A stretch of 8,839 nt of DNA from Alphaproteobacteria bacterium (GCA_017642565.1 JAGCOU010000029.1:1-8839); one strand, 5' to 3'. Shown: positions 1 to 7,122, counted from the stretch's first letter. Numbers and translations: made by a program. The notes: a model not told the origin generated them from the letters alone.

Positions 1-894
1 ATACATTTGCTGAAAATAAGCTTTGGCTTCATCAAATACTTCTTGACCTTGGACAATCATAACATCGTCTTTGTCAGAGATAAAATCACGAACAACACGA
101 CGTAATAATGAATCTTCGGTATGTATCGTCACTGGTGCAACAGATTCCAAAGTTGTTTTACGAATATCGTTCCACAAAGCAGTCAAATATTCATAATCTT
201 TGGTTATATCGTCCGCATTTGCACCCATCGCCGCAGTACGCAAAACCACAGTCATACCCTTTGGTATTTTTAAACTGTGCAATATTTCACGCAGACGAGC
301 GCGTTCCGCCTTGTCAGATATTTTCTTGGAAATACCATAACTGTTGCGCTTTCTGGAATTCGGCATCAAAACAGCAAAACGACCTGCCAAAGACAAATAT
401 GTTGTCATTGACGCGCCCTTTTGTCCACGTTCTTCTTTGACACCCTGGATAAGCAAGATTTGCTTTGGCTTAATCACATCTTGAATTTTAAATTCATGTG
501 CGCGTTTAAGAAATTCTTTGTTATCTTCGCCTGCGCTGTGATCGTCATAGTCTGCGACTTCGTCTGCTTCGTCATCTGGGTCATCATCATCGTCAACGAT
601 GTTAGCATGAGCCAATTCTATTAATTTTTTCTTTTGTTCAGGCGAAACCTGGTAATAATCTGGGTGAATCTCAGAAAATGGTAAAAAACCATTTTTTCCA
701 GTTCCATAATCTACAAATGCAGCCTGTAATGACGGTTCTACACGAATAACCTTAGCCAGATAGATATTTCCCTTAATCTGAGGCTTAGTCGTTGTTTCAA
801 CATCAAAATCAGACACACGATTCGTAGCAGTATCTACCACCACCACCCGTGTTTCTTCGGGATGAACACCATCCACATATATCTTTTTTGACAT
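1..894 (-). CDS. rne: Ribonuclease E/G, N-terminal 298 residues (runs off left edge)
   Basis: RNase E is the single-strand endoribonuclease that starts mRNA decay and processes rRNA and tRNA precursors, usually as the scaffold of the degradosome. The reading frame is open from the ATG at 894 to base 1. An in-frame TAA directly precedes the ATG, so the protein cannot start further upstream, and an AAGGA sequence lies 7 bases before it. Family features visible: the N-terminal strand region (residues 1-38), then an S1 RNA-binding domain with GNIYLAKVIRVEPSLQAAFVDYG (split here as residues 42-53 and 54-64) and GFLPFSEI (69-76), resuming at DVIKPKQILLIQGVKEERG (139-157), then KGASMTTYLSLAGR (159-172) and VLMPNSR. 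The S1 domain is interrupted by an insert of about 50 residues (around 80-136) with a run of Asp/Glu at 101-124, a layout I associate with alphaproteobacterial RNase E. The RNase H-like half, the catalytic DNase I-like domain, the zinc link and the C-terminal scaffold lie partly or wholly outside the window. RNase G is less likely because of the insert. Confidence 0.95.
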   Translation of the reverse strand, partial: MSKKIYVDGVHPEETRVVVVDTATNRVSDFDVETTTKPQIKGNIYLAKVIRVEPSLQAAFVDYGTGKNGFLPFSEIHPDYYQVSPEQKKKLIELAHANIVDDDDDPDDEADEVADYDDHSAGEDNKEFLKRAHEFKIQDVIKPKQILLIQGVKEERGQKGASMTTYLSLAGRFAVLMPNSRKRNSYGISKKISDKAERARLREILHSLKIPKGMTVVLRTAAMGANADDITKDYEYLTALWNDIRKTTLESVAPVTIHTEDSLLRRVVRDFISDKDDVMIVQGQEVFDEAKAYFQQMY

Positions 895-944
895 TTAATA
901 ATCCTTTTGTGTTGTGGGTGTATAAAATGGCAAAAGTCCGCTCC

Positions 945-965
945 CATGGGGCTTCTTCGCCCATG
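945..965 (-). promoter_or_regulatory. Stem-loop 2 in rne leader
   Basis: CATGGG and CCCATG form a perfect six-base-pair stem around a nine-base loop, GAAGAAGCC plus its shifted variants on the minus strand (loop at 951-959). It lies about 50 bases upstream of the rne ATG, with no U-run after it. The A/G-rich loop is exposed and could be a protein or antisense contact point; this is an inference. Confidence 0.5.
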
Positions 966-1010
966 CCAAGGAAATACGCTGCGATACCCAAAAGCGCAAT
1001 TCGAACATTT

Positions 1011-1041
1011 GTAAAAAGTGACAATACTAACACTTTTGTAC
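1011..1041 (-). promoter_or_regulatory. Stem-loop 1 in rne leader
   Basis: On the minus strand GTACAAAAGTG (1041-1031) pairs with CACTTTTTAC (1020-1011) around a 10-base loop. This gives ten base pairs with one bulged C. No U-run follows it, so it does not look like a terminator. It lies about 20 bases after the predicted rne transcription start, where it could protect the 5' end or form part of an autoregulatory element. Confidence 0.55.
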
Positions 1042-1063
1042 CCCATTTAATACAACGTCGTAA

Positions 1064-1092
1064 AGGATAGCAAAGGCAACTTTCAAAGGCAA
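1064..1092 (-). promoter_or_regulatory. Candidate sigma-70-type promoter for rne
   Basis: On the minus strand TTGCCT (1092-1087) and TATCCT (1069-1064) are separated by exactly 17 bases. Each matches the -35 or -10 consensus at four of six positions. The predicted start is near 1058. It lies between the end of the flippase-like gene and rne. A nine-base direct repeat, TTGCCTTTG, occurs twice here (1092-1084 and 1079-1071), and its first copy contains the -35 box. Confidence 0.5.
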
Positions 1093-1104
1093 GGTGTTTT
1101 TATT

Positions 1105-2118
1105 TTAACTTTCGTGTTTTTTGTGAGGCAATTGAATATGCGGCATTTTCTGTTTAGCCTCTTCTATCCAACGTTTCATACGAGCACGCAACCAACGTTC
1201 ATAGACAAAGAACAGTCCGCCTACCCCAATCAATGGCAAAACATAATAAATTATTCTGTAAGCCAATAATGCGCCGAATACGCTCGCTTTGTCAGCAGTT
1301 TCTGGCAAAGCCACCATAAACACAGATTCAAATACACCTATGCCACCAGGGACTTGACTAAATACCCCGGCCACCATCGCTATCACGTATAATCCTATGA
1401 AGACACCAAACGGCATATCTATGTATGGGATTATACAGAAATAAAGCACCAGCCCCGCACAAAGCGCGTCCATAATTCCCAGAAAGGTCTGTATCATAGA
1501 CACCCCAAAAGAAGGTATATGGAACTTTATTTCGCCGATACGAATACTTTTGTTTTTGAACATGATTGATATTGCATAATACGCCAACAATACTGACGCA
1601 CATAAAATAAACAACCCGTTCACGCCAAATGTTGCGCCCGCAGATTGCGAAAACATATCACTTGGCACTAAAAAATAACCGATAACCGCTATTGCGGCAT
1701 AGCCGAGAAAAAATGTAAAACCAGAAAACGTCAGCATTTTTATGATGTCTGCCCCAGGAACACGCCAACGAGTATACAAACGATATCTTATTGCACCACC
1801 GCTAACCACCGCATGCCCAGCATTATTGCTTATGGCGAACCCCAGCATTCCTGCCAGCATCCATTTCCACCAAGAAACTTTACGCCCAACATAATCAAGC
1901 GCCAAATAATCATAAAGCGACAACGCTAAATACCCAAAAAGGCACGCTATGCACGCCAAAACCAAATTGGTAAACGGTATATGCCACAATGCGCGCGCTA
2001 TGTCCATCAGGGAATAATTGCGCAATTGCCAGTAAAGCATTCCCGCCGCAACGACGAAAAAGAACAAACCTGCATAACTGATAAGTTTCTTAAAAAAACG
2101 TTTCGTTTTAACTGACAT
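1105..2118 (-). CDS. YbhN / lysylphosphatidylglycerol flippase-like polytopic membrane protein
   Basis: This inner-membrane protein of 337 residues belongs to the UPF0104 / lysylphosphatidylglycerol synthase transmembrane family (the flippase half of MprF, and stand-alone YbhN). Hydrophobic segments lie roughly at residues 11-31, 48-70, 85-105, 128-150, 165-186, 208-230, 236-256 and 281-305. Family signatures are SGGAIRYRLY (106-115) and SQVPGGIGVFESV (254-266). The C-terminal tail (307-337) is basic and probably cytoplasmic. No soluble aminoacyl-transferase domain follows, so it is not a complete MprF. Members are thought to move or bind membrane lipids; the substrate is unknown. I prefer the ATG at 2118 to the one at 2184 because the latter has no ribosome binding site, would add a poor extension, and lies upstream of a promoter-like pair at 2139-2167. 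The ribosome binding site at 2118 is weak (AAGAGA). No terminator follows, so read-through into rne is possible. Confidence 0.85.
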   Translation of the reverse strand: MSVKTKRFFKKLISYAGLFFFVVAAGMLYWQLRNYSLMDIARALWHIPFTNLVLACIACLFGYLALSLYDYLALDYVGRKVSWWKWMLAGMLGFAISNNAGHAVVSGGAIRYRLYTRWRVPGADIIKMLTFSGFTFFLGYAAIAVIGYFLVPSDMFSQSAGATFGVNGLFILCASVLLAYYAISIMFKNKSIRIGEIKFHIPSFGVSMIQTFLGIMDALCAGLVLYFCIIPYIDMPFGVFIGLYVIAMVAGVFSQVPGGIGVFESVFMVALPETADKASVFGALLAYRIIYYVLPLIGVGGLFFVYERWLRARMKRWIEEAKQKMPHIQLPHKKHES

Positions 2119-2138
2119 TTTTATCTCTTGCGCCGAAC

Positions 2139-2167
2139 AGCATACCACCACTTGAAACAAAAAGCAA
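2139..2167 (-). promoter_or_regulatory. Candidate promoter of the flippase-like gene
   Basis: On the minus strand TTGCTT (2167-2162) and TATGCT (2144-2139) are separated by exactly 17 bases. The predicted start is around 2132, leaving a leader of about 15 bases before the ATG at 2118. The pair resembles the candidate rne promoter (TTGCCT-17-TATCCT). Its position inside the longer reading frame argues for the start at 2118. Confidence 0.45.
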
Positions 2168-2184
2168 ATCAAATAAATTATCAT

Positions 2185-2213
2185 TTGAATCTAGGTTAAA
2201 AATATGATAAAAT
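2185..2213 (+). promoter_or_regulatory. Candidate promoter of the orphan coiled-coil gene
   Basis: TTGAAT (2185-2190) and TAAAAT (2208-2213) are 17 bases apart and match consensus at four and five of six positions. The predicted start is near 2220, giving a leader of about 23 bases that contains the ribosome binding site AAAGGAG (2228-2234) eight bases before the ATG at 2243. The upstream in-frame ATG at 2204 would overlap the spacer and -10 region, so it is not a likely start. Confidence 0.55.
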
Positions 2214-2242
2214 TATTAGCAAAGAACAAAGGAGTCTTAAAG

Positions 2243-3436
2243 ATGGCAGAGGAAAAGAAAGCCTATAAAATAATATTTGATATAAATAAATTTACCCAGG
2301 CACTTATTGCAACAGGGGAACGAGAAAAACATTGTTATAACCTTTCTCTGTTGGTTTATGGGTATCTGATGCCTAATGCAAACCGAGAAGATGTAAAATC
2401 ATTTCAAACCTATTATGCAATGGCACATGATGACCAAGAATACGCAGAAATTATGAACTATCTCGGTCAGGACGAAAATGCAAAATATGTACACGAAGTT
2501 GCATATCACATGTATAAAAATCCCCAATCTACAGAGGCGAGAACATTTACAGAATATTGGAATTTCATTAATTGTGTATTCCGCGACAAACCTACATCAG
2601 AAGAATTAAATTTGGTGTTAAAAAAATTGTCTACGTTTGATGAAAAAACGCAGTATGAGATACTAATGGCCTTATTCGAGCGCAGTAACCTTGACTATTT
2701 AAAATATAAAGACGTACAAACAAATCTGTCGGTTTTGTTATTCAACCGTCCAGAGGCGCCGTTTGAAATAAAAGCCTATTGTATCAACCGCCTTCACAAT
2801 ATGAATGTTAATAGTGACAAACTGGAAGATATGCGTATTGAATTGCTGGAAGCGGCAAAAAAAGAAATAGACAAAGAATTACACAAAGATTTTCCATCTG
2901 TGCCATATATTGCAAAAGTATGCAAGTTAGCAGATGGTCAAATACCAGTTAAACTTTGGGAAGAATATAAACCTTACTTTAACATTGAAAAAATAACTTC
3001 TGCTGACGCTAACTACATAAGAAAATTACAGAAAACCACAGAAGAAAGGTTAACCGAGGTTGATAAGCGTATCGCAGAACAAAAGCAACAATATGAAACT
3101 GTGATAGAAGAAAAAGATAAAGAGCTCAAAGAAACTCAAAATTCTTTGCAAAAAAACCTAAATCGCGCAGAAAAAGCAGAACATTCTGCCCAGCAAGATA
3201 AAGATTGGTATGAAAAAGAACTTGCAAAAGAAAGAGATAATGTCGAAAAATTAAAGAAAAAGAACAGCGAATTAACAGGTGAAATGAACAAATTAGAGAA
3301 AGCTAATACCGAGATGAACGGCAAGTTAAAGAAGTTGCGCATAATCCTCGCAAAAATGAAGGTCGGTGGTTTGTTCAACAAAAATACCGATGAGATTAAA
3401 CAAATGCAAGATATCGTTGATACTTACACTTTGTAA
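2243..3436 (+). CDS. Orphan soluble protein with C-terminal coiled coil, function unknown
   Basis: I do not recognise this 397-residue protein. It has no signal peptide or membrane segment and should be cytoplasmic. Residues 1-250 look mainly helical and rich in aromatic and charged residues (for example the Tyr-rich 52-90 region and a Leu-rich 121-185 region), with no motif I can name. Residues about 255-373 form a long, highly charged Glu/Lys/Gln heptad-like stretch typical of a coiled coil. The tail is GGLFNKNTDEIKQMQDIVD (375-393). The start at 2243 is chosen for its strong ribosome binding site and because the promoter lies just upstream. It is the only plus-strand gene, with its own promoter and terminator. 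Three hand-counted 60-base stretches gave about 33-35% GC, against 37-48% in three stretches sampled from ligA and the PBP gene. It may be lineage-specific or acquired. A structural or scaffolding role is possible, but nothing here shows it. Confidence 0.85.
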   Translation: MAEEKKAYKIIFDINKFTQALIATGEREKHCYNLSLLVYGYLMPNANREDVKSFQTYYAMAHDDQEYAEIMNYLGQDENAKYVHEVAYHMYKNPQSTEARTFTEYWNFINCVFRDKPTSEELNLVLKKLSTFDEKTQYEILMALFERSNLDYLKYKDVQTNLSVLLFNRPEAPFEIKAYCINRLHNMNVNSDKLEDMRIELLEAAKKEIDKELHKDFPSVPYIAKVCKLADGQIPVKLWEEYKPYFNIEKITSADANYIRKLQKTTEERLTEVDKRIAEQKQQYETVIEEKDKELKETQNSLQKNLNRAEKAEHSAQQDKDWYEKELAKERDNVEKLKKKNSELTGEMNKLEKANTEMNGKLKKLRIILAKMKVGGLFNKNTDEIKQMQDIVDTYTL

Positions 3437-3451
3437 TCGCTCTGATTTTTT

Positions 3452-3476
3452 AAAAGCCCCGTTCGGGGCTTTTTTT
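3452..3476 (+). terminator. Rho-independent terminator, probably shared by convergent genes
   Basis: AAAAGCCCC (3452-3460) and GGGGCTTTT (3465-3473) form a perfect nine-base-pair stem with loop GTTC. On the plus strand it runs into a seven-T tract, a classic intrinsic terminator 15 bases after the orphan gene's stop. Read from the minus strand, the stem begins just after the ABC gene's stop codon and ends in four T, so it can plausibly stop that transcript too, though less strongly. Confidence 0.9.
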
Positions 3477-5274
3477 ATTTCTCTTGGAAAAATCCGCCAG
3501 ACTGCATTTTCCATAAATTATAATATTTGCCTTTCTTGCGCAATAATTGTTGGTGGGTGCCTTCTTCTATGATAACGCCCTTGCTCAAAACTATAATTCT
3601 GTCCATATTACGCAAAGTTGATAGACGGTGCGCGATAGCGATTGTAGTGCGTCCCTTAGACAATTTTTCAAAAGATTTTTGAATTGTGCGTTCCGTTTCA
3701 CTGTCCAAAGCAGATGTTGCTTCGTCCAGCACCAAAATCGGCGCATCTTTCAAGAAAGCACGCGCAATAGCAATTCTTTGACGTTGACCACCAGATAATT
3801 TTATTCCGCGATCACCAACCAAAGAATCATAGCCTTTTTCAGTATCCATAATGAATTTATCAGCAGACGCTTTCTTGGAAGCGGCTCTAATATCCTTCAA
3901 ACTTGCCCCGAATTTGCCATAGGCGATATTTTCACCGATTGTTCTATTAAACATTGTCGGGTCTTGGGGGATAAACGCGATGTTTTCACGCAAAGAATTT
4001 TGAGTGACATCCGCGATATTTTGACCATCAATCAGTATTTCTCCATGTTGAGGTTCGTAAAAACGCATCAACAAATTAACCAATGTAGTTTTTCCAGAAC
4101 CACTCACGCCCACAATACCAACGCGTTCGCCAGGTTTTACATTCAATGACAAATCTTTTAATACATATTTGTTTCTGTATCTAAAGTATATGTTATTGAA
4201 ACTGATAGCACCCCGACTGATTTTTAATTTTTTTGCGTTCGCTTTGTCCACGATACTCAAAGGAACAACCAGTTCTTTATAAGCCTTTTTCGCAGCGGCT
4301 GTTTTATCTATGATTTCTGGGAATTTGTTTATCAACATATCTATTGCATTCATAACTGTCATATATACAGATATTGTAAATATAATATCTGAAACCAGCA
4401 TTTGACCTTGTTGATAAAGGATACAACACAACAAAATCGTTGTGCCAAACAACAAATCCCACATAAATGCAGGAAACGCCCAAAAAAGCCGCATTGTGTA
4501 TCTTGAATACATCTGCGTTTTTATTCGCTTTTCGCGTGGTTCGCGCAATATCTTCTTTTCTTTTTCAGCACCAGCAAATAATTTCACAATGGAATAATTT
4601 GAAAAACTGTCTACCAATTTACCGCTCAAAGCACTGTTTGCGCCAGACGCTTCTTCGCTCGCTTTTTTAACGCGTTTACGCATAAAGTATGCGTATATTA
4701 CCCTGAAAAACAACGAACCAATAAACAAATATGCAACCCATTGATTAACGGCGAACAATAATACACCATTCACAGCTATCATCGCAAAACGACAAAAACA
4801 CCACCATAATTCGCTAAGTCCGCCAGTTAAACCATCAATAATATAATTTATTTGGGTATTGATTGAACCTGACATTTTACCTGCCCAAAATGTCATAGAT
4901 TGTTTATGAGTATAAGTCGTCAAAATTTCTGAGATCTGATTCACAACACGTGGCCACGCATGCGAAGATATCGTATCTCGCACCAGCGAACCAGCAGACA
5001 TAAGCATATTAAGCACTACTATTAAAATGATTGTTGGCATAGCATATCTTACAAAGCTAACGCCATCTGGCACAGGGTTTTCAAACAATGCCACCACCCA
5101 ACGATTAAAATTCGGCCAAATAACCCCACCTGCAAACACCACAGAAACCGCAATTATCCAGCAAAACAGCAAAAATCCATAACCTTTGATGGCATAGTCC
5201 ATATAAAACCGCCACAAAGATTTCGGCAAAGCCGTAATAATTTCATCTCTTTTGAGTCGTTTTTTCGTTTTCAT
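3475..5274 (-). CDS. ABC exporter half-transporter (MsbA/multidrug type), TMD-NBD fusion
   Basis: This 599-residue protein joins a six-helix transmembrane domain to a nucleotide-binding domain and should act as a homodimer or heterodimer in the inner membrane, coupling ATP hydrolysis to export. Likely membrane helices lie near residues 32-53, 77-97, 155-174, 178-197, 264-287 and 291-313. The ATPase domain (about 355-590) is intact: Walker A GVSGSGKT (389-396), Q-loop Gln437, VGDRG (486-490), signature LSGGQ (493-497), Walker B ILVLDE (513-518), D-loop SALD (521-524) and switch His549. Length and order fit MsbA and multidrug ABCB-type exporters. The substrate cannot be read from the sequence; a lipid is a reasonable guess given the neighbouring PBP. 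An AGGAGAG ribosome binding site lies upstream of the ATG at 5274. The gene follows the PBP gene by 63 bases with no convincing terminator between, so it may be co-transcribed as well as using its own promoter. Confidence 0.95.
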   Translation of the reverse strand: MKTKKRLKRDEIITALPKSLWRFYMDYAIKGYGFLLFCWIIAVSVVFAGGVIWPNFNRWVVALFENPVPDGVSFVRYAMPTIILIVVLNMLMSAGSLVRDTISSHAWPRVVNQISEILTTYTHKQSMTFWAGKMSGSINTQINYIIDGLTGGLSELWWCFCRFAMIAVNGVLLFAVNQWVAYLFIGSLFFRVIYAYFMRKRVKKASEEASGANSALSGKLVDSFSNYSIVKLFAGAEKEKKILREPREKRIKTQMYSRYTMRLFWAFPAFMWDLLFGTTILLCCILYQQGQMLVSDIIFTISVYMTVMNAIDMLINKFPEIIDKTAAAKKAYKELVVPLSIVDKANAKKLKISRGAISFNNIYFRYRNKYVLKDLSLNVKPGERVGIVGVSGSGKTTLVNLLMRFYEPQHGEILIDGQNIADVTQNSLRENIAFIPQDPTMFNRTIGENIAYGKFGASLKDIRAASKKASADKFIMDTEKGYDSLVGDRGIKLSGGQRQRIAIARAFLKDAPILVLDEATSALDSETERTIQKSFEKLSKGRTTIAIAHRLSTLRNMDRIIVLSKGVIIEEGTHQQLLRKKGKYYNLWKMQSGGFFQEK

Positions 5275-5305
5275 GATGTGATTTCTCTCCTATGACAGCA
5301 ATAAA

Positions 5306-5332
5306 AGTATACAAAACATTAACGAAAATCAA
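5306..5332 (-). promoter_or_regulatory. Weak candidate promoter of the ABC exporter gene
   Basis: In the 63-base gap after the PBP gene the minus strand has TTGATT (5332-5327) and TATACT (5311-5306). The -10 matches five of six consensus positions, but the spacing is only 15 bases, which is short. It could give the exporter some expression independent of ligA and the PBP gene. Confidence 0.3.
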
Positions 5333-5337
5333 GATTT

Positions 5338-7110
5338 TTATTTTACAATTTCGTGAAAAATTGACGCTGGTAATGTGCCACCTGTGACTTTGGAAGACAT
5401 AGGTGTATTATCATCTCGTCCAACCCAAACACCAATCACATAATCTGGCGTAGCACCGATAAACCATGCATCTCTGTTGTCATTGCTGGTTCCTGTTTTT
5501 CCGCCCAAAACACCATCAGCGTTGGCACGTTTGCCTGTGCCGTGTGTAACAACTTCGTGCAACAAATCTTTCATATATTCGACAGTTTGCGGTTGCAATA
5601 TTGTAATTTCTTCCGAAGGGTTGCGTGCATATATAAAATTACCATGGGCATCAGTGATTTTCGTAATAGAATAAGGGTGCACAGAATTTCCTTCGTTCCA
5701 AATCACTGAATATATCGTGGTTAAATCAAGCAAACTCATTTCCGAAGCACCTAACACAGTTGAATATTCGCGTTTAAGATTGCTGCCCACCCCAAGGCGT
5801 GCCGCCATATTTAACACCGCATCTATACCATATTCTTTGGTTAACTTTAAAGGAACAGAATTAACACTTTTTGCAAAAGCAGTTGCCAAAGTTATACCAC
5901 CATAATAACGTTCGTCATAATTTTTTGGATTATAATCACCAATTGAAAACGGAGAATCATTTACATAGGCGTCTGGCTTCATACCGTTTTCTAGTGCCAC
6001 CAAATACACAACAGGCTTGAATGCAGAACCAGGTTGACGCAACGCAGTTACACGATTAAACTGACTTGTTTGATAATCGTCACCGCCCACCATAGAAACG
6101 ATAGCACCATCACGAGCAATTGCCACAACTGCACCTTCGTATTCGGTTACACCAGCCCTTAAAGATGCGGCAACTCGTTTTTGCAGAGTAGCGTCTATTG
6201 TGGTATACACATACAAATCTTTATCAATACTGCCAATTCTTGATTCTATTTCATCGCGAACAAAATCAGTCCAATAACGATAGATGTTTTTATCCGGATT
6301 TTCTGGTGCTGGTTTTAAATTTTGGACAGCCACGCGTGCCTCGTTTTCAGTGATATACCCCTGACGTTCCATTTCTTTTAAAATAACTTTTGCGCGCATT
6401 ATATTTCTTTCTGGATTTTTTAATGGGCTATATAATGTAGGTGCTTTTAACATAGCGGCAATTTGTGCAGATTCGGCCAAAGTTAATTCGCGTGCGCCAT
6501 GACCGAATAAGTTAGTAGCAGCCGCATCAACCCCACGCAATCCGCCCACCAGCGAAATACGATTCATATACAAATCAAGAATTTGATTTTTTGTAAATCT
6601 ATTTTCAAGCCACCACGATAAAATCAATTCTTGGATTTTACGAGACACTTTCTTGTCGCGCGACAAAAATATATTCTTCGCAGTCTGTTGAGTTATCGTA
6701 GACCCACCTGCTGCAAAACGCCCATGAAACATATTCAACACGACTGCACGAAAAGTGCCACGATAAGATATAGCACCATGTTCGAAAAATCTTTTATCTT
6801 CTATGGCGACAATAGCCTGCCATACATGCGGCGGTAAATTATCAACGCTGACCGCAGCGCCCATTATACGCCCGTCAGCACGAATTTCACGCCCATTTTT
6901 ATCCAAAAAAACTATCGCAGGTTCGCGTGTTTCATGCAATATAGAATCTAGTGACGGCATTTGCAAAAACACGAACAAAACATAAAGCCCAACACACGCA
7001 ACCAAAACCAAAAACAGATTTAGAAAAAATATCACAACACGAGCCTTAAACGAACGTTTTGGTTTTTGTTCTGTGTTTTGTAAATCTTTTTCTTTCATCT
7101 CTTTGCGCAT
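5338..7110 (-). CDS. Class A penicillin-binding protein (PBP1A family), bifunctional glycosyltransferase/transpeptidase
   Basis: This enzyme polymerises lipid II into glycan strands and cross-links the stem peptides on the outer face of the inner membrane. The 590 residues comprise a basic cytoplasmic tail (1-24), one membrane anchor (about 25-49), a GT51 glycosyltransferase domain (about 60-240) and a transpeptidase domain (about 320-590). GT51 motifs are EDKRFFEHG (104-112, catalytic Glu104), GGSTITQQ (135-142) and RKIQE (157-161). Transpeptidase motifs are SxxK at Ser362-Lys365 (nucleophile Ser362), SVN (415-417) and KTGT (538-541). All key residues are present. It is short for the family: E. 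coli PBP1A has 850 residues, and there is little room for an OB-type insert or C-terminal extension. The chosen ATG at 7110 has a GGGGG ribosome binding site five bases upstream. A second ATG at 7098 has no usable spacing. It probably forms an operon with ligA. Confidence 0.95.
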   Translation of the reverse strand: MRKEMKEKDLQNTEQKPKRSFKARVVIFFLNLFLVLVACVGLYVLFVFLQMPSLDSILHETREPAIVFLDKNGREIRADGRIMGAAVSVDNLPPHVWQAIVAIEDKRFFEHGAISYRGTFRAVVLNMFHGRFAAGGSTITQQTAKNIFLSRDKKVSRKIQELILSWWLENRFTKNQILDLYMNRISLVGGLRGVDAAATNLFGHGARELTLAESAQIAAMLKAPTLYSPLKNPERNIMRAKVILKEMERQGYITENEARVAVQNLKPAPENPDKNIYRYWTDFVRDEIESRIGSIDKDLYVYTTIDATLQKRVAASLRAGVTEYEGAVVAIARDGAIVSMVGGDDYQTSQFNRVTALRQPGSAFKPVVYLVALENGMKPDAYVNDSPFSIGDYNPKNYDERYYGGITLATAFAKSVNSVPLKLTKEYGIDAVLNMAARLGVGSNLKREYSTVLGASEMSLLDLTTIYSVIWNEGNSVHPYSITKITDAHGNFIYARNPSEEITILQPQTVEYMKDLLHEVVTHGTGKRANADGVLGGKTGTSNDNRDAWFIGATPDYVIGVWVGRDDNTPMSSKVTGGTLPASIFHEIVK

Positions 7111-7122
7111 ATATACCCCCTA
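7111..7122 (-). promoter_or_regulatory. ligA stop codon overlapping the PBP ribosome binding site
   Basis: On the minus strand ligA ends TAGGGGG, so the last base of its TAG stop (7120) adjoins and extends the G-rich ribosome binding site of the PBP gene, whose ATG is nine bases after the stop. Such spacing usually means translational coupling within one mRNA. Confidence 0.6.

Larger units (their letters stand above)
895..1058 (-). promoter_or_regulatory. Long structured 5' leader of rne
   Basis: From the predicted transcription start near 1058 to the rne ATG there are about 164 untranslated bases. They contain two clear stem-loops (1011-1041 and 945-965) and end in the rne ribosome binding site. 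Short open frames crossing this stretch resemble no protein I know and have no good ribosome binding site. In E. coli the rne leader is long and structured and lets RNase E cut its own mRNA to limit its level. A similar role here is an inference from position and layout, not from sequence similarity. Confidence 0.5.

Noticed and set aside
108..624. Plus-strand open frames of 110 and 67 codons
   Set aside because: They lie wholly inside the minus-strand rne frame, have odd composition and no ribosome binding site, and are shadows of it.
809..1070. Short open frames on both strands across the rne leader (70-74 codons)
   Set aside because: They overlap the rne start, have no recognisable product or good ribosome binding site, and disagree with the leader interpretation. 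A leader peptide cannot be excluded but is not supported.
2119..2184. 22-residue N-terminal extension of the flippase-like protein starting at 2184
   Set aside because: There is no ribosome binding site, and a promoter-like pair lies within it. The hydrophobic Cys-containing extension looked briefly like a lipoprotein signal but is better explained as untranslated sequence.
5323..5340. AAAATC/GATTTT inverted repeat after the PBP gene as a terminator
   Set aside because: The stem is short and AT-only apart from one G-C pair, and the loop would be two bases, too weak for an intrinsic terminator.
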